Counted from the stretch's first letter, positions 24,201 to 36,600 are shown. The stretch: DNA of 64,000 bases from Phlyctochytrium arcticum (GCA_025602905.1 JAHLKI010000044.1:1-64000), one strand, 5' to 3'. Program-made: numbers and translations. The notes: a model not told the origin generated them from the letters alone.

Positions 24201-26935
24201 TTCAGGTATATTTACAAAGGACCTGACTGTGCCACGATTGAGCTCACAGCCCCTTCTCATCCCTCGGATACTGCAACCAATGGACCTCAAGCACCACCAA
24301 TGGTTGACGATGAAATTAAAAGGTACCTGGATGCCCGCTACATTTCTGCCTGCGAGGCTGTTTGGAGGATATTTTCAACATCTATGCATCAGAACTACCC
24401 TCCAGTTTGTCATTTACCGGTTCATCTCCCTGAAGACCAGATGGTCATCTTTCGTGGCGAAGAGAATATCATGGATATTGCTTCCCGCGGAGAGCGAGAT
24501 ACTATGCTGACAGGCTTCTTTCAGGCCAACACGACATACTCAGAGTCTGCCAACAATCTGACGTATGCGGAATTCCCGCAATTCTTTGTATGGAACAAAA
24601 AGCTCCGAAAATGGACCCCACGCAAGAAGGGAAAGGCAGTTGGCCGAATGGCATTTGCACACCCTAATTCAGGCGACCGCTACTATCTCCGTTTACTTTT
24701 GATAACGGTGAAAGGTCCGACCAAATGGGAAGATCTTTTGACCATCAACGGCGTGGTGCACCCAACATTCAAAGATGCATGCAGGGAGCTGGGTCTGCTC
24801 GCCGATGATATGGAGTGGACGCGGGCGCTCGGTGAGGCAGCCGGTTTTCAGACTGGGAGTGCTTTGCGCAGCTTATTTGTCACCATAATTTTGTTCTGTG
24901 ATGTGACGGATCCTAGAGGTCTGTGGGATGAGCACAAGAACAATTTGTCTGATGATATGCGACATCGTATACGGCATGGACCTGTGTCTCTCGGATGCAG
25001 AAATATTTCGGATGATGTCGTCCTTAATGAAACATTACACGAATTGGACCGTGTTTTTTCCCGAAACGGATCTTCTTTGGCCGCCCATCCATCACTACCT
25101 CAACCTGATGGTTTGTCTCTTTTTGCTGGCAATCAAAATAGGCTCATTGTTGAAGAGCAGAGCTATGATGTCGATGAATTGGCTGCGCAGGTTGAGGTGG
25201 CGCGGGAATCACTCAACACGCTACAGTCGCAGGTGTACGAAGAAATCGTCGAAGCAGTCAACACACAGAAAGGGGGGGTATTCTTTGTAAATGGCTGTGG
25301 CGGTGCGGGTAAGACTTTTGTTTACAAGAGTCTACTGGCGACGTTCCGCTCTGATGGGAAAATTGCACTTGCGGTCGCAGGCTCGGGCATCGCGGCTTTG
25401 TTATTGGAGGGTGGTCGTACGGCGCATTCGAGACTGAAAATACCACGGAAATATTACCCGACTCCGTCTGCAACATCAAACCCAAAAGAGATGCGGTTGG
25501 GGAGTTGCTCCAGAAAACGAGCATCATCATATGGGACGAAGCTCCCATGACCCATCGCTATGCCATGGAAGCTGTGGATAGAACCCTGCAGGATGTCAGG
25601 AATGACCGCAGTCCTTTCGGTGGCATCGTAGTTGTCTTCGGCGGTGATTTCCGCCAGACACTACCAGTGATAAAGAAGGGTTCGCGTGAAGAAGTAGTGG
25701 CTTCTACTTTGACACGTTCCCACATTTGGGATACCGTTACCCTCTTCAACTTGACGGAGAACATGCGGCTCAACACTCTCAGCCTTACTGATACCGACAC
25801 TGTTGCAGCAAAGGAGTTTGCGCAGTGGATACCGCAAATGGGGAACGGGGGCTTGCCCAACCTTAATCCTGCGCAGTACGGCAACGCGATTGAGGAAGAT
25901 TGGATAACAATTCCTCCGGATTTGTTGATCACGGCTACGACTCCCTCAAACGGCCTGGAAGCCCTCATCGCCTTCGTCTATAATTCGGATATCAACACAA
26001 TGTCGTCAAAGTCTTTAACCGAACGAGCCATTCTCGCACCCAAAAATGATAATGTCGCTATGGTCAACGAAAATATTCTTGACCGGCATCTAGGTGAAGA
26101 GCACGTATTTCTGAGTGAGGACAAATTAGCCAGCAAAGACCAACAAAACTCCCATCTATATCCCAGGGAGTTTCTTAACACTATGAATCCCAACGGATTT
26201 CTGCCACATCGACTTCGATTAAAAATTGGTGTCCCAATTATGCTATTGAGGAACTTGAATGCTGCCGAGGGACTGTGCAACGGCACGCGCCCAATAGTTC
26301 GCCGACTGGGAAGAAGAGTTCTTGAAGCAGAGATTGTCTCCGGGACTAATATCGGGTCAATTGTCTTCATACCACGGATTATCCTTCGCACAGGTAAAGA
26401 TCCGCAGTATTTAGTTCCAACGATGCTGTATTCATATCGCACATTATCATTTGAACAGGTCAAAACGAAGATTACTTCCAATTTCAACGACGCCAATTTC
26501 CAGTACGTGTAGCGTACGCAATGACGATCAATAAATCACAAGGGCAGACGATGCAGCGGGTGGGGGTTTATTTGCCGGATCCAACTTTTGGGCATGGTCA
26601 GCTCTACGTAGCTGCATCCAGAGTCTCATCAAGAAGTGGTTTAAACTTATATATTGACAACTCATGGTATGATAAAGTTTACATTCCTCCATTCCGTAAT
26701 ACAGATCCTAAAGTTTTCCTCAAGTCATCCAAAAGGGAAAAAGTTGTCGGGCTGCACAAGAAATGTTGTTTACAAAGAAGTTTTGGATGTGATTCAATGA
26801 TTGTACACTTCCTGTTTCAGATGATTTTTATTTTTATTTAATGGCCAACTCCTTCCTATGTTCCATCTTTTTGATACCCATTTTCTTTTAGTCCGCTGGC
26901 GATCCTGTATCAAATTTCCAAGGAGAATGCCCCCT
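21270..26935 (+). mobile_element. Near-complete Helitron (rolling-circle transposon)
   Basis: Limits are approximate. The left end is taken near the GGATCCTCAAATGC segment shared with the deleted copy. The right end is taken after the shared GATACCCATTTTCTTT segment near 26.87-26.93 kb. Helitrons start with TC and end with CTRR after a small hairpin; I could not fix the exact termini. The element carries one large Rep-helicase gene and no other ORF. Confidence 0.8.
21499..26841 (+). pseudogene. Helitron Rep/Pif1-like helicase gene with two frameshifts
   Basis: Replication initiator and helicase of the Helitron. I read exons 21499-21646, 21701-21871, 21952-22059, 22112-22959, 23016-23660, 23722-26393 and 26459-26841, with introns of 54-80 nt. 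The N-terminus has basic RLARERYARNK repeats. The zinc-finger-like region CARCGAKMW is followed by the Helitron-like core (LLFPYGEDGWH, FVTFTCNPNWPEI). The HUH motif is LPHIHILMWI, and the tyrosine motif is KYIFRYIYKGPD. Pif1-like motifs are GCGGAGKT (Walker A), IIIWDEAPM (Walker B), FGGDFRQTLPV, and INKSQGQT with YVAASRV. Single-base frameshifts are needed near 22,752 and near 25,450. The element is therefore probably inactive, or the assembly has errors there. Confidence 0.88.
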
Positions 26936-27823
26936 ACATGCTTAGAAAGCTACATAGTACCCGAGCGAAGCGAGGGTTTACCCTCTCGTATATAAGGAAA
27001 TGCTGCTGAAGATGTGTCGCCATTTGACTTTGTGTCATTCCCAGCCATGGGTCGCGCAAGCACATTTACTTGTGATGAGATCCGTATTCTTGATCTCTGG
27101 TGGGGACGTTTTCCTGACATTAGAGCTATGTTCCCTCTGCCTTCGTCGACACCGTCGCGTACAGTACACGTTTGGGTCATCGTTTGTTATTATCAATCTT
27201 GGCCGGATGGCTCCAAGTCCCAACCGGGGACAGACTTACAAATCCTGCCGCTGGTATAGTTATCGTGTTTCTCATCCAGGAGTAAGTAGTATATCGGGGG
27301 AATATATTCAGGTCTCATATACTTTGTTTTTGCGCGCGCGCATAAAAAGGTTTCTAGCGAGCGTGGGAGCGTTGCGCAGTGGGTTCTGCCTTGGTTCACA
27401 ATCCGCATATATATAGTTCTTGGGCAATGGAAAATCGACGGCTTTGGATTATATATCGGAATTTTATCCATTTCCGCTGACTGACCGGCAGTGTGTAAAC
27501 CTTTTTTTTCTTGGATGGACATAAGTTGGGTCTTTCTATCAAAGTGACAAACTGCATGTCACTCTGCTTTCCGTAACTCCGGCGGTGAATCAGGGCGCTG
27601 TAAACTGGCCTTTTTTTACCTCTAAGAGTATCGATTCCGTTTTTTTCTTAGCGTAAATAACGAATGTCAGACGGGGGGAATGTGTATCATGGGGCCAAAA
27701 CGACAAGTTTTTGTAAGTGCATTCAAATTAACCCACATAAATTCATGACAAGAAAACAAAAGATATAACAGATTTCTACAAGACAAGAACCCGCTACCTT
27801 ACATGCTACAAAATTACAAAACA
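26936..27823. other. Intergenic region with a small palindrome
   Basis: No gene is supported. A palindromic CCCGAGCGAAGCGAGGG lies at about 26,964-26,980. The same word, in reverse complement, recurs in the glutamate decarboxylase intron near 29,372. A short GC alternation (GCGCGCGCGC) occurs near 27,330. The 27046-27259 ORF beginning MGRASTFTCDE is not recognisable. Confidence 0.5.
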
Positions 27824-30038
27824 CTAACAAACCGAGCGATGAACCCCCTCACTCATGGGCCGTCGTGCCTTGCCTTCATGTTTCCTAGTACCCACTCGGG
27901 CATGCGTGCCTTCCATACTCGTATCCCGTCCCCCTGAAAACGCGGCCAAATCGGTGGGATCGGCCGTCATGAGTAATTGCGTGACCGCACAAATATCCGT
28001 AATGAGCCGATCAACCAGGTCGAAAGCCATACTTTCCCTGACCACAACGCGGAGGATTTCAGTAGAGTTGCAAGAAGGCGGGAGGGCGTAATTGGGGATA
28101 ATGTATTGTCGGGCTCTAAGAAGCGTGCTGATGGATTCTTGGCGGATGTGGGGGTAAGCCTTCTTAAACTTGTCCGAAAGACGAAAGGCGACAACGGGGA
28201 GTCCGGGGTTATAATCCGCACTTGTTTTAGTGTTGTGATTATCAAAATCCTTCTTCGTAGTAGTAGTAGTAGTAGTATCATCAGCAGAATGAACACCGAC
28301 CGGACGATGAATATCCGAACAGCAGGTATACCACCCCGTAGCCTCCAAACTCTTGCTCAGTAACCGGGCATTCGCCATACAATTCTCCATAATCTGTCTG
28401 TACCCATCAAACCCGAGATGAATCAGATTAAAGTACTGCGCAATGACTTGAGCTCCCGGGCGGGAGAAATTTAAGGTGTAGGATTCTTCGGTGCCGCCCA
28501 GGTAGTGGAGTTCGAAAATGAGGTGTTTGGGGAGGTAGGCGGCGTCTCGCCAGATGATCCAGCCTAGACCGGCGTAGACTAAGCCAAATTTGTGGCCGGA
28601 AGTGTTGATGGATTTGACCCGTGGCAATGCGAAATTCCAGTTTTTGTTGGGTCCTGCTTGAGCGTGCGTAAACGGAGCGACAAACCCTCCACTAGCCGCA
28701 TCCACATGAATAGGAATATCCACCCCAGTCTCCTTCTCGTACGCATCCAAGACCTCACTAATCTCCTGAACAGGCTCGTAATGGCCCGTGTAGGTTGACC
28801 CCAAGATGACAAAGACGCCAATCGTGTTTTCGTCAATGTTGGCGCGGATAAGGGCTGGGTCCAGACGGTAACAGCTCTTTTCTGAGACGGGTAAAATCCG
28901 GGCTTCCACTTCAAAGTACCTATGCATCAGACTTTATGTTAGCACATTATTTCTCTCTCATGCTAACTTGCTCTTTGCTCCCCCCCTCTCATCCCATCCA
29001 TCCCTCGAAACCATTCGAGTCTGTGAGTAAACGCTTGCTCCTCCCCCTCGCATACGCTCGGGGTCGTCGTATTGTTGCTACCATGTGTGAGCCCCGATAT
29101 TGATTTTGCTCTGCAAAATCATTGTTCCTCGCTCGTTGCGGAGCTTCGTCAGTCTCTTTTTTCCCTCCTCGCTTCGCTCGTCACATTTGACTTTGCTTCG
29201 CAAAATCGTCAGCGCCCATCCATTTTTCCTTGCGGAAAAATGTCTGGGCCCGACCGCGCTCCCGCTCGCCAATTTCCCTTTGGGAAATTGTCTCGCTCGC
29301 GCGGGCCCTCCTCGCCCTACGGGCTCGTCGGGATTCCTCCCCCTCCGCTTCGCTCGGGGTCGTCATAAATCGCCCTCGCTTCGCTCGGGCTCGTACTCAC
29401 CTAGCAAACTTCTCCAGCGCGACCTGAGCATTGGCGCCCATGATGATATTGGGAGAATCCGTACTTTTACCAGCAGCACGCCTGAGTTCCTGCCAACGTC
29501 GTTTCATGGCGAGACCTGCCAAGTGAATAGCCTCTGAAGAACCAGTCGTAGCCGTGCCAATGGGCGTCTCAGTCGTAAAAGAACCCCAAAGATCAGCGAG
29601 AATCGAGACACAACGAGAATGCATTTGCATGACGGAGGGGTACTCGTCTGCATCCGCCAGATTTTTGTTTAAATTCTCGAGCATCAAGCGTTCAGCGCGT
29701 TCATCCATGTACGTAGAGACAAAGGAAGCCAAATTCAAGTTGGGCCGTCCATCCAAGTCGAGTTCATCTTTGAGTAAACGGTAAACGGTATCCCCATGGA
29801 CACCCTGTTGGGGGATCTTGAATTTGGGGATGGAGAGGGAAGAGCAGTAGCGGGTAGAGTACGGAGTGACATGGTGGGTGCCGCCGTGGGTGTGAATGTG
29901 CTGGCTGCCTGATTCTGCCAAGTCTAGGTCCTGGATCTTTGCAATGATGTCCTCGGGGTCGACCTTTTATTCCAGCTTAGCTATAGTAATTAAATACAAC
30001 AATGTGCTATAGCGAACCTGTGGTGCTAATCCTGCCAT
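27824..30038 (-). CDS. Glutamate decarboxylase (PLP-dependent)
   Basis: Converts glutamate to GABA with a pyridoxal-phosphate cofactor, in the cytosol. I read three exons: 30018-30038 (MAGLAPQ), 29401-29963 and 27824-28919, giving 559 aa. The joins are in frame and restore family sequence: PQ|VDPEDIIAKI and EKFAR|YFEVEARILPV. Hallmarks are YPSVMQMHSRC, TIGTATTGSSEA-type substrate/PLP region (PIGTATTGSSEA), HVDAASGGFVAPF, and the PLP lysine in SINTSGHKFG. LGGTEESYTLNFSRPG follows. The C-terminus has a low-complexity Thr run and a basic tail that may bind calmodulin in some homologues. Intron 1 is 54 nt with a GTTCGC donor. Intron 2 is 481 nt and filled with hairpins. A truncated viral polymerase starts only about 100 bp upstream. 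Confidence 0.93.
29036..29396. repeat. Cluster of short perfect hairpins inside a glutamate decarboxylase intron
   Basis: At least six compact inverted repeats occur in about 360 bp. Examples are GATTTTGC-TCT-GCAAAATC (29,101), ATTTTTCC-TTGC-GGAAAAAT (29,222), CAATTTCCC-TTT-GGGAAATTG (29,270), GCCC-TAC-GGGC (29,313) and several CGCTTCGCTCG units. They are arranged nearly back to back. The intron is eight times longer than its neighbours, so the array probably invaded it. Confidence 0.75.
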
Positions 30039-30139
30039 TGCTATGTGCTATATTTACCCGGGTTTAGATGGAAACACTCTGTGGTCTGTGCTCTGTGGAT
30101 AAAGGATAAAGAATTATATGCCCCACAAACCATAATGCT

Positions 30140-31135
30140 ATGGTCAAAGACGATAAGGGTAAAGAAAGTCGCAAATTGATTGGTACAACTTGCGCTAACA
30201 ATTTATGGATTCCTAATCCTCTATTCAAATGGTACGTACAACATGGATTATTTGTCGACAAAATTCACACTACGATTTTCTATGAGGCTGGAACAGTTTG
30301 CTTTGATTGGTTTGTGGATTATTTTGTCAATGAACGAAGAAAGGGTGACGAAAAACCAGAGTACGCCATCAAGGCAGCAGGTGCCAAATTGGTTCTCAAT
30401 AGTTCATATGGAAAAACCATTACAAATTTTGAAAAACATATCGACATTAAAATCGTAGCGGATAAAAATATTCCTCGGTACGTTCGAAAGAATAACTATC
30501 AACGATTAACTCCGCTAAGTAAGATGTGTGAGATGGAGTTTTCCAAAAAGAAATATCGACAAGGTTTACCATTTCAAATTGGGCTGATGGTCTACGGATA
30601 TGCAAAGTTGCGAATGCTACAGTTTTACTACAACTTTCTGGACAAGTTCATTCCCCGTGAGTATTTCCAATTACAATGGATGGATACCGATTCTTTCTAC
30701 ATGGCGTTAGCCGGCAAAAATCTGGACGATTTGGTGCGACCAGATTTAAAAGATGAATACGAATGTGTAAAACAAGATTGGCTGGTAACCAACGCATACG
30801 ATGAAAGAACTCCAGGATTATTCAAAGACGAATGGATTGGTTCGGCTATGATTGCTTTAGCACCGAGAATGTATTTTGCAGTTGGAGAAAAAAAGGACAA
30901 GATGAGTTGCAAGGGGTCAAACAAAAAACAGAACGTTGACATACTGAATTATGCGAATTTTATGAAAGTGTACGACAACAAGGATGAAGACCTTACCATA
31001 GAAACTAAAAATGCGGGGTTCAGGGTCTATGATAGTCTTCTTTATCGTTACACTCAAGAAAAAAAGGGACTCGGTTTTCGTCAAGACAAAAGAAAACTGT
31101 TACCCGATAATAGACAAACTGAACCTTTGTTCTAA
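30140..31135 (+). pseudogene. Truncated protein-primed family B DNA polymerase (viral/Polinton type)
   Basis: Open ORF of 331 aa covering only the C-terminal part of a PolB. It has the motif B-like KLVLNSSYGK (near residues 83-92) and the catalytic motif C QWMDTDSFYMAL (near 183-194), plus a thumb-like Lys-rich region. The exonuclease domain, protein-priming insertions and motif A are missing upstream, where the glutamate decarboxylase promoter lies. The flanks and codons are AT-richer than the host genes. Such polymerases occur in Polintons, Polinton-like viruses and linear plasmids. I infer a fragment left by integration of such an element; it cannot be an active polymerase as it stands. 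Confidence 0.8.
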
Positions 31136-31373
31136 GTAATTGGTGTGTAATCGTTTAAATAGTGTTCTTCTGTACTGCAATAAGGTTTCCTGAATATATG
31201 TATGTCCTCCGGTATGCCGTTACTTGTGAACTTTGCGAATCTCGGCAAGATTTATCATTGGGTATCACCGAGTAACACCTGCGTATCACGTGCGTCAGCC
31301 ACCCGCAGTTCTCTCATGTCATGACACAAAGCTGGCAATCAACTGGCAACGTCAACCGTACAAATTCGCAGCA

Positions 31374-32858
31374 ATGGCTGACCCCATGGAAGTCTGGTAT
31401 CGATTGTGCAATGAGAAGGGTGAAGAACTGGGTGATTTGTCGTCGATCCCTATCACTCCCGAGGTTCGGAATGTGGACAAGTTGCGCAAAGAAGTGAAGA
31501 AGGAGTGTCCCCGCCACCTTGCAGACTACGACCCTATCGACCTCAAAGTCTACGCCAACGAAGCCGCTCTGAAAGCCGATATCGACTCAAACACGACTTT
31601 GAAAGGTCTGGATTCACGCGAGAAACTGAAGGACCTGAAGGACACCGAACAGAACCCGCTGCAGATTGTAGTGCCGGATCGAGTTCAGGCGACGACAAGT
31701 GGTAAGGGAGCGATTCGGGTTGATAATCACTGTCGAGCAGTTGTTGATGATAATTGTGTTGGTCTTTTAGATAGTGAAGGGCTTGAAAGTCGATTGTTTG
31801 AACGGCTTTTACCTAAAGTTGTACAAGAGTTGAGGAAGCAAGAAGGTACGTTTTTTGTCGACTGCTAACCTTCAAAATCGACTTATTGACATATACGTAG
31901 AATTGGAGAAGGTGAACCTCTCGAGCATAAAAAGTTCTCAGTTGGATAGTCTTTGCGAGCACCTGGCGCTTTTGCGAGAGTTCTGGGTAAGCGGAATCTC
32001 GTTTTATAATTCAGAAGAAGAAGGATGTATTTGCTGAGTTGGAAATAGGAAGACGAAGATGCTCTCGGTAATGTCCTTCCTGTGGCCGAGGGGGAGCCTT
32101 TCGTTTGGCGTGATGAACCTGAAACAAAGCAATATGAGCGAGCCGCCTCATGGCTCACCGAGGCTCTTGGATTCCAGAGTGAAGATAAGGTGACGGTGCA
32201 GAATGTGCATGGTCAAACCAGAATGGCAAGATTCAATTTTGAGTTAAGCGGAAATACGGACTTACAAGTGGAAATTCAATCCGTACCCGTTTGTTTTATG
32301 GAACTGAAGAAGAGTGTAACCGAGAAGGACATGCTTCATGCGCAGGCGGAAGCCTGCCTGTTTCTAGCGGATATGCCTGGTGTGGTCATTCCCGCTGGAA
32401 TATGTGTACTGACGGATCTGCGTGATGACTGGAGGGTTATGTTCGTCAGGTCAATACCATCCGGTCAGAAGTTCTTGAGAACTGTCAAAGTCAATAGACG
32501 AACAGGTCTCGGAGCCATTCGCACCACTGTCTTACTCGGCTTAAAAGAAAAATATGATCTTGCCGCGATCAGTCCCTCAGGTGTCTTCAAACGGATGATT
32601 GACGAGGTCTCCAGACTGGCCGATACCCCGCTCAGTAAACGTATCAAAGTAAGTCAAGACATCTCTGGCGAGATGTCGCAACTTTTACTACTTAAAGAAG
32701 TAGCGGAGGATGACGCAGAACGCAGGCTTCTGGATACGAGAATCAATATGATAGCGCTTGCTGAGGGCTGTGACGTTGAGTCGCAATATATATTTCGTGA
32801 GATAGACAAAGTGTTGCACGAGAAATACAAGTCTGTGTGTATTAATGGAAGTAATTGA
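31374..32858 (+). CDS. Crinkler (CRN)-family protein with nuclease-like C-terminus
   Basis: Four exons (31374-31701, 31771-31845, 31901-31986, 32049-32858) separated by 55-69-nt introns give 432 aa with continuous frame. The N-terminal roughly 100 residues match the CRN header, a ubiquitin-like fold (VWYRLCNEKG, then DPIDLKVYANEAAL). A helical linker follows. The C-terminal domain contains VEIQSVPVCFMELKK with a following helix. That is the (D/E)-x-K strand-helix arrangement of PD-(D/E)XK (REase-like) domains reported for CRN effectors. No signal peptide is evident. CRN proteins occur in oomycetes, chytrids and arbuscular mycorrhizal fungi, where they act in nuclei of hosts or possibly in conflicts. 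A decayed relative of the C-terminal domain lies at 13.2 kb. Confidence 0.8.
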
Positions 32859-33692
32859 ACTGTTTGGAACACCTGTAAAGTGCGGTGATAGCGGATTCAC
32901 ACTTCTGCACAGAAGGCAGTAATAAAAGCAGTAAATAATACACTGACCACTCCGAACAGTGATTGTTCTGCCTTATATCCGGATCATTAACATTTTTCAA
33001 ATCCTGGATTCTTTTGTGCTTCTCGTGTAGTGGGTAGTGGTGTCAGTCCTGATGTCAGAGATTGCCAATGAGAGACCTTTTGGCAAATGGGTTTCCACTC
33101 TCACTATACTGGATTCTCTCCGTAGGCTTTGGAGGGTTGTTCCAAGGTACTGGAGTGTAATGGAATTAGTGTGAACTGTATTGTGTAAGCAGTTAATGTC
33201 CTTGTTGCCATAGAGATGAGTGTGGCAGGCTCCGTCCATTGCACGTGAGGACCACGTAGCTAAGCCTCCGGCGAGCCGCACGAATCCCCGCTGCTCTCAG
33301 TAGTAGCCACACCCATTATGGCTAGGCCAATGAGTGTGCTACCGCTCCGAGAGAGCATAATAAAGGAAGAAAGGACACCGGACGGAGAGAGGAGAACTCT
33401 CAACGTCGAATTCCACACACACACACAATCATAAACAAAACACAACAGTAACTTGTATTACTGGCTTATATTTCACTCCCGGACCAAGAAACAATTAATT
33501 CCGCGTCAACAGGATATATTGGCGCGAGCGCAAGCGAGCGTCAATCTGAGCGTCAATGCGCCAATAAATATGCATGAGTGTATCAAGTCAAGAAATCTAT
33601 AATGTAATAAATGATATTTGAAGGAAAAAATGCGTCTTTATATGACGACTTGATGGTTGCGTATAAATCCGTTGTCCACGAGTCGTCATCCT
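32859..33692. other. Intergenic region with CA microsatellite
   Basis: No gene is supported. A short (CA)n tract lies at about 33,413-33,428. A GC-rich stretch with GCGAGCG repeats lies near 33,522-33,542. It may contain a solo LTR, but I could not define paired ends or target-site duplications. Confidence 0.4.
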
Positions 33693-36600
33693 TCACACTT
33701 CCACTTTCCACCGCCCAGGACATGTTGTGGACTGGCAGCTACGACAGTTGCGGATCTTTGATTTCGTCAATCGCCCCGAAGCACCCACAGTAACAGTGTC
33801 CGGTCCAACCCCTGTACACAAAGCACGATTGCCACTACCTGGACATATTCCGTTGCAGATACGACATAATCTCCTCTGCCTTTTTGCTCGGGGCTTTGAT
33901 GACTCGTCCATTGTCGCATCCAAGGGGGCATTGGTCGGTAAGATGGGAGGAATAGCATTGATAGGTCTGGGCGTCTGAGTAGCGGGCGTTATTTGCGGAG
34001 CGATCATCAAATGGAGACTATCCGTCGATTGTGGAGCGGAGATTGCTTGGGAAGAGGTGATAGCAGTTGGAGCTGTTGATTGAGTGTCGGGAAGGTCGGG
34101 AGTTGGTTCGGGGTCGGGAGTTGGATCGGGATCAGGAGTTGGTTCGGGATCGTGAGTTGGTTCGGGGTCGGGCATTGGTTCGGGGTCGGGCATTAGTTGG
34201 GGAGCGGGGATTGGTAGGGGGAGACGCGTCGGATCTGCGGGAATGTTAATGAGCGGTAGGTCAGAAACGTTTGCGGTGGGTAAGTTGCGGATGGTTCGGT
34301 TGGGGTCTCGCAAAAGCCGATCCACTTCTTCCCGCTGCTCCGCGCTGGACAATGCAGTGGCCGCTTCAATCCGGTACTGCACCCAGTTTTTGAAGTGGGC
34401 TTCCAAATGCACACCGATCTTATAAAAGATTGTTACTCCATTTGCCTCTCGGTTCCATTGGGTGCTCATTTTCGTCCACTGAGCGGTCGAGAATCCAGTT
34501 TTAGCCAACGCACGTCGGGAGAGAATTTCTGCCCACTCCCGTTCCTTGAGGAATTCAAGGAACCGCCTCTTTTCCTCTCTAGTGCTAATGGGAATAATTG
34601 CGAAACGAGAGTTTTGCAGGCGGGCCACTTCAGATCGACGGAAAGAGTTTGACTCTGGCTCACGGAAAGGTTCTATCTGGTGAACTTCAGCCATCTCTGT
34701 TCCTAGCGGACAAATGAGGAAGGTTTCTTGACTTGGCTTGTAGTAGTTTGGATTACACCAATTGTCAAGAAGTGGTGGCAAGGGTGATTTCAGAACATGT
34801 TCCAACTCCAGGTAAAGAGAATGTATCGAATCATCAGCCACAGGTCGTAGTGCCACTTCCATGGCTTGCCCGATCTGTTCAAAGTTCCCACCTGAAAGCG
34901 TCGCGTTTAGTGTGGTAAAGAGATTGGTAGAGGTGGACCCCCCAATGAGAGACTTACATTCTGATTGTGTCTACAAACGTATTCTGCCATTAGGCTATGC
35001 GTAAATGGCACACTTGCCCGATATGCGGAGAACCGTGCAATCATTTTCTGATGAACCCCGCCTTCCAAAAGGTTCGTCCCTCGGATGCACCTATACTTTG
35101 TCAGACGAAACTTGTCAATTTTCATTTTGTAATATAGTGGTACGTCAACGGGGTCGGAGACATGACCAAGGAAGATTTCACGGATGACAAGCTTCGCCTT
35201 CTTCCATGCCTCCATGTTGAACAATGGCTTTTTCAGCTTTTCGCAGAGAATGGGACCGTAGGCCAAGAAAACCTTCCTAACTAGTGGGAGTAGTACTTCC
35301 GGCTTTGGAATGTACCGCCGGACGCGTTTCCAGACCCAGGCAGGTTTTTGGATCAGAACCTGTTCCCACGTTTGATTCCGTGGTTCGAGATAAACTCTTA
35401 TCATATGACGCTTGTCATCTTCGTCAACCACAAACATTGCATCCCTCAAAGCTCGAACGAATCTCGTTAAAATTCCGTGCCGTCTGGGAATGACTATCCT
35501 TTTCATCAAATGGAAGGGATCCATGAGCACTCTTGTTGGGAGTGTGGATTGTTCAGAAGCAGTCTCCATCCCGCTCAGCATCTGGGTGGCAGCTTCTAGA
35601 ATAGTTGCGTCAAGAACGGCGTCTTCCAACGGATTGCCTTCATCGTGGTGCTCATCTGTTTCCGACTGCTCGTCCCCCATAAGTAGGTCGGACAAGTTCG
35701 TCATCTCCGAAACATTTTCCGCTGACGCATCTTCAAGGCTATCTTCAACGAAAGAAGACGGCTGGCTGTCGGCATTCACGGTTATGGTAGCGCTCGGGTC
35801 CGGTATGTTTGTTGGAGGGACGATCTCAATGGGGCGGGACGCAGCGACTCGTAGTTGTGTAGTCGGTACAACAATACGTGATGGCAGGTCAAGGTCACCA
35901 TAGGCAATTTCTAAAAGGACGAGACGTACTTCAATGTCGCGCGCTAACATTAATTGCAGACGGCTCATGCTTACCTTTACTTTGGGGTATGAAGGCAGCT
36001 GGAACGAAAATTTGATGGATCTCGACAGCCTGGCGGGTCTTGGTTAGGTTTACTCCATGTAATCTTGTGACATCGGCAGGTCCCACGATTCCAGTTGCGA
36101 CGACCATCTTCTTGTTGTCCTTGGCCACAATATCAACAGCTAGGCCCGGACGAAGCTGCTGCGCATTTAAGTTGGGCAAATTCACCACGTTGGTATAGAT
36201 CATTAGACTGGCATACGCGTCGTTCGCGGCGTACGTTAGTTGCTGTTCGGACAGTTGCTCATTGTCCCAATCCTCACTTATTCGAATGGAATCTGGCTTG
36301 GGGAGTCTTTGACGCAGAACCGTTGCGCAAAGTACGTCTAGGCCGACCCTTCCATCCGAAACTACATTCAAACGTTTACAAAAGGCACCAAGTTCCAACG
36401 TTCCACGGTTTACAGGCAAGCCATAGTCCCTTTCCAGTTTTGCCAAGTCAGTACCGAGATTTTTGCCTACTTTGATGACACGCGCTTCCGCAATCAATCG
36501 CTTCATGCTTGAGGGGATCGTTCCGATACGAGAGAGGTGAACAATCAAGACAACTTCACTGGTCGCAATTTGTATGGTGGCGACTTTACCCTGTACACCT

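Noticed and set aside
29100..29537. Long open frames across the glutamate decarboxylase intron
   Set aside because: Low stop density comes from GC-rich hairpin repeats; splicing across the region restores the enzyme exactly.
33000..33480. Possible solo LTR
   Set aside because: I found no matching TG..CA ends, target duplication or second copy in the window.
35930..35974. 31-nt intron option in the transposon-derived gene
   Set aside because: A 64-nt alternative ending in CCTTTTAG is also in frame and fits the usual intron size.
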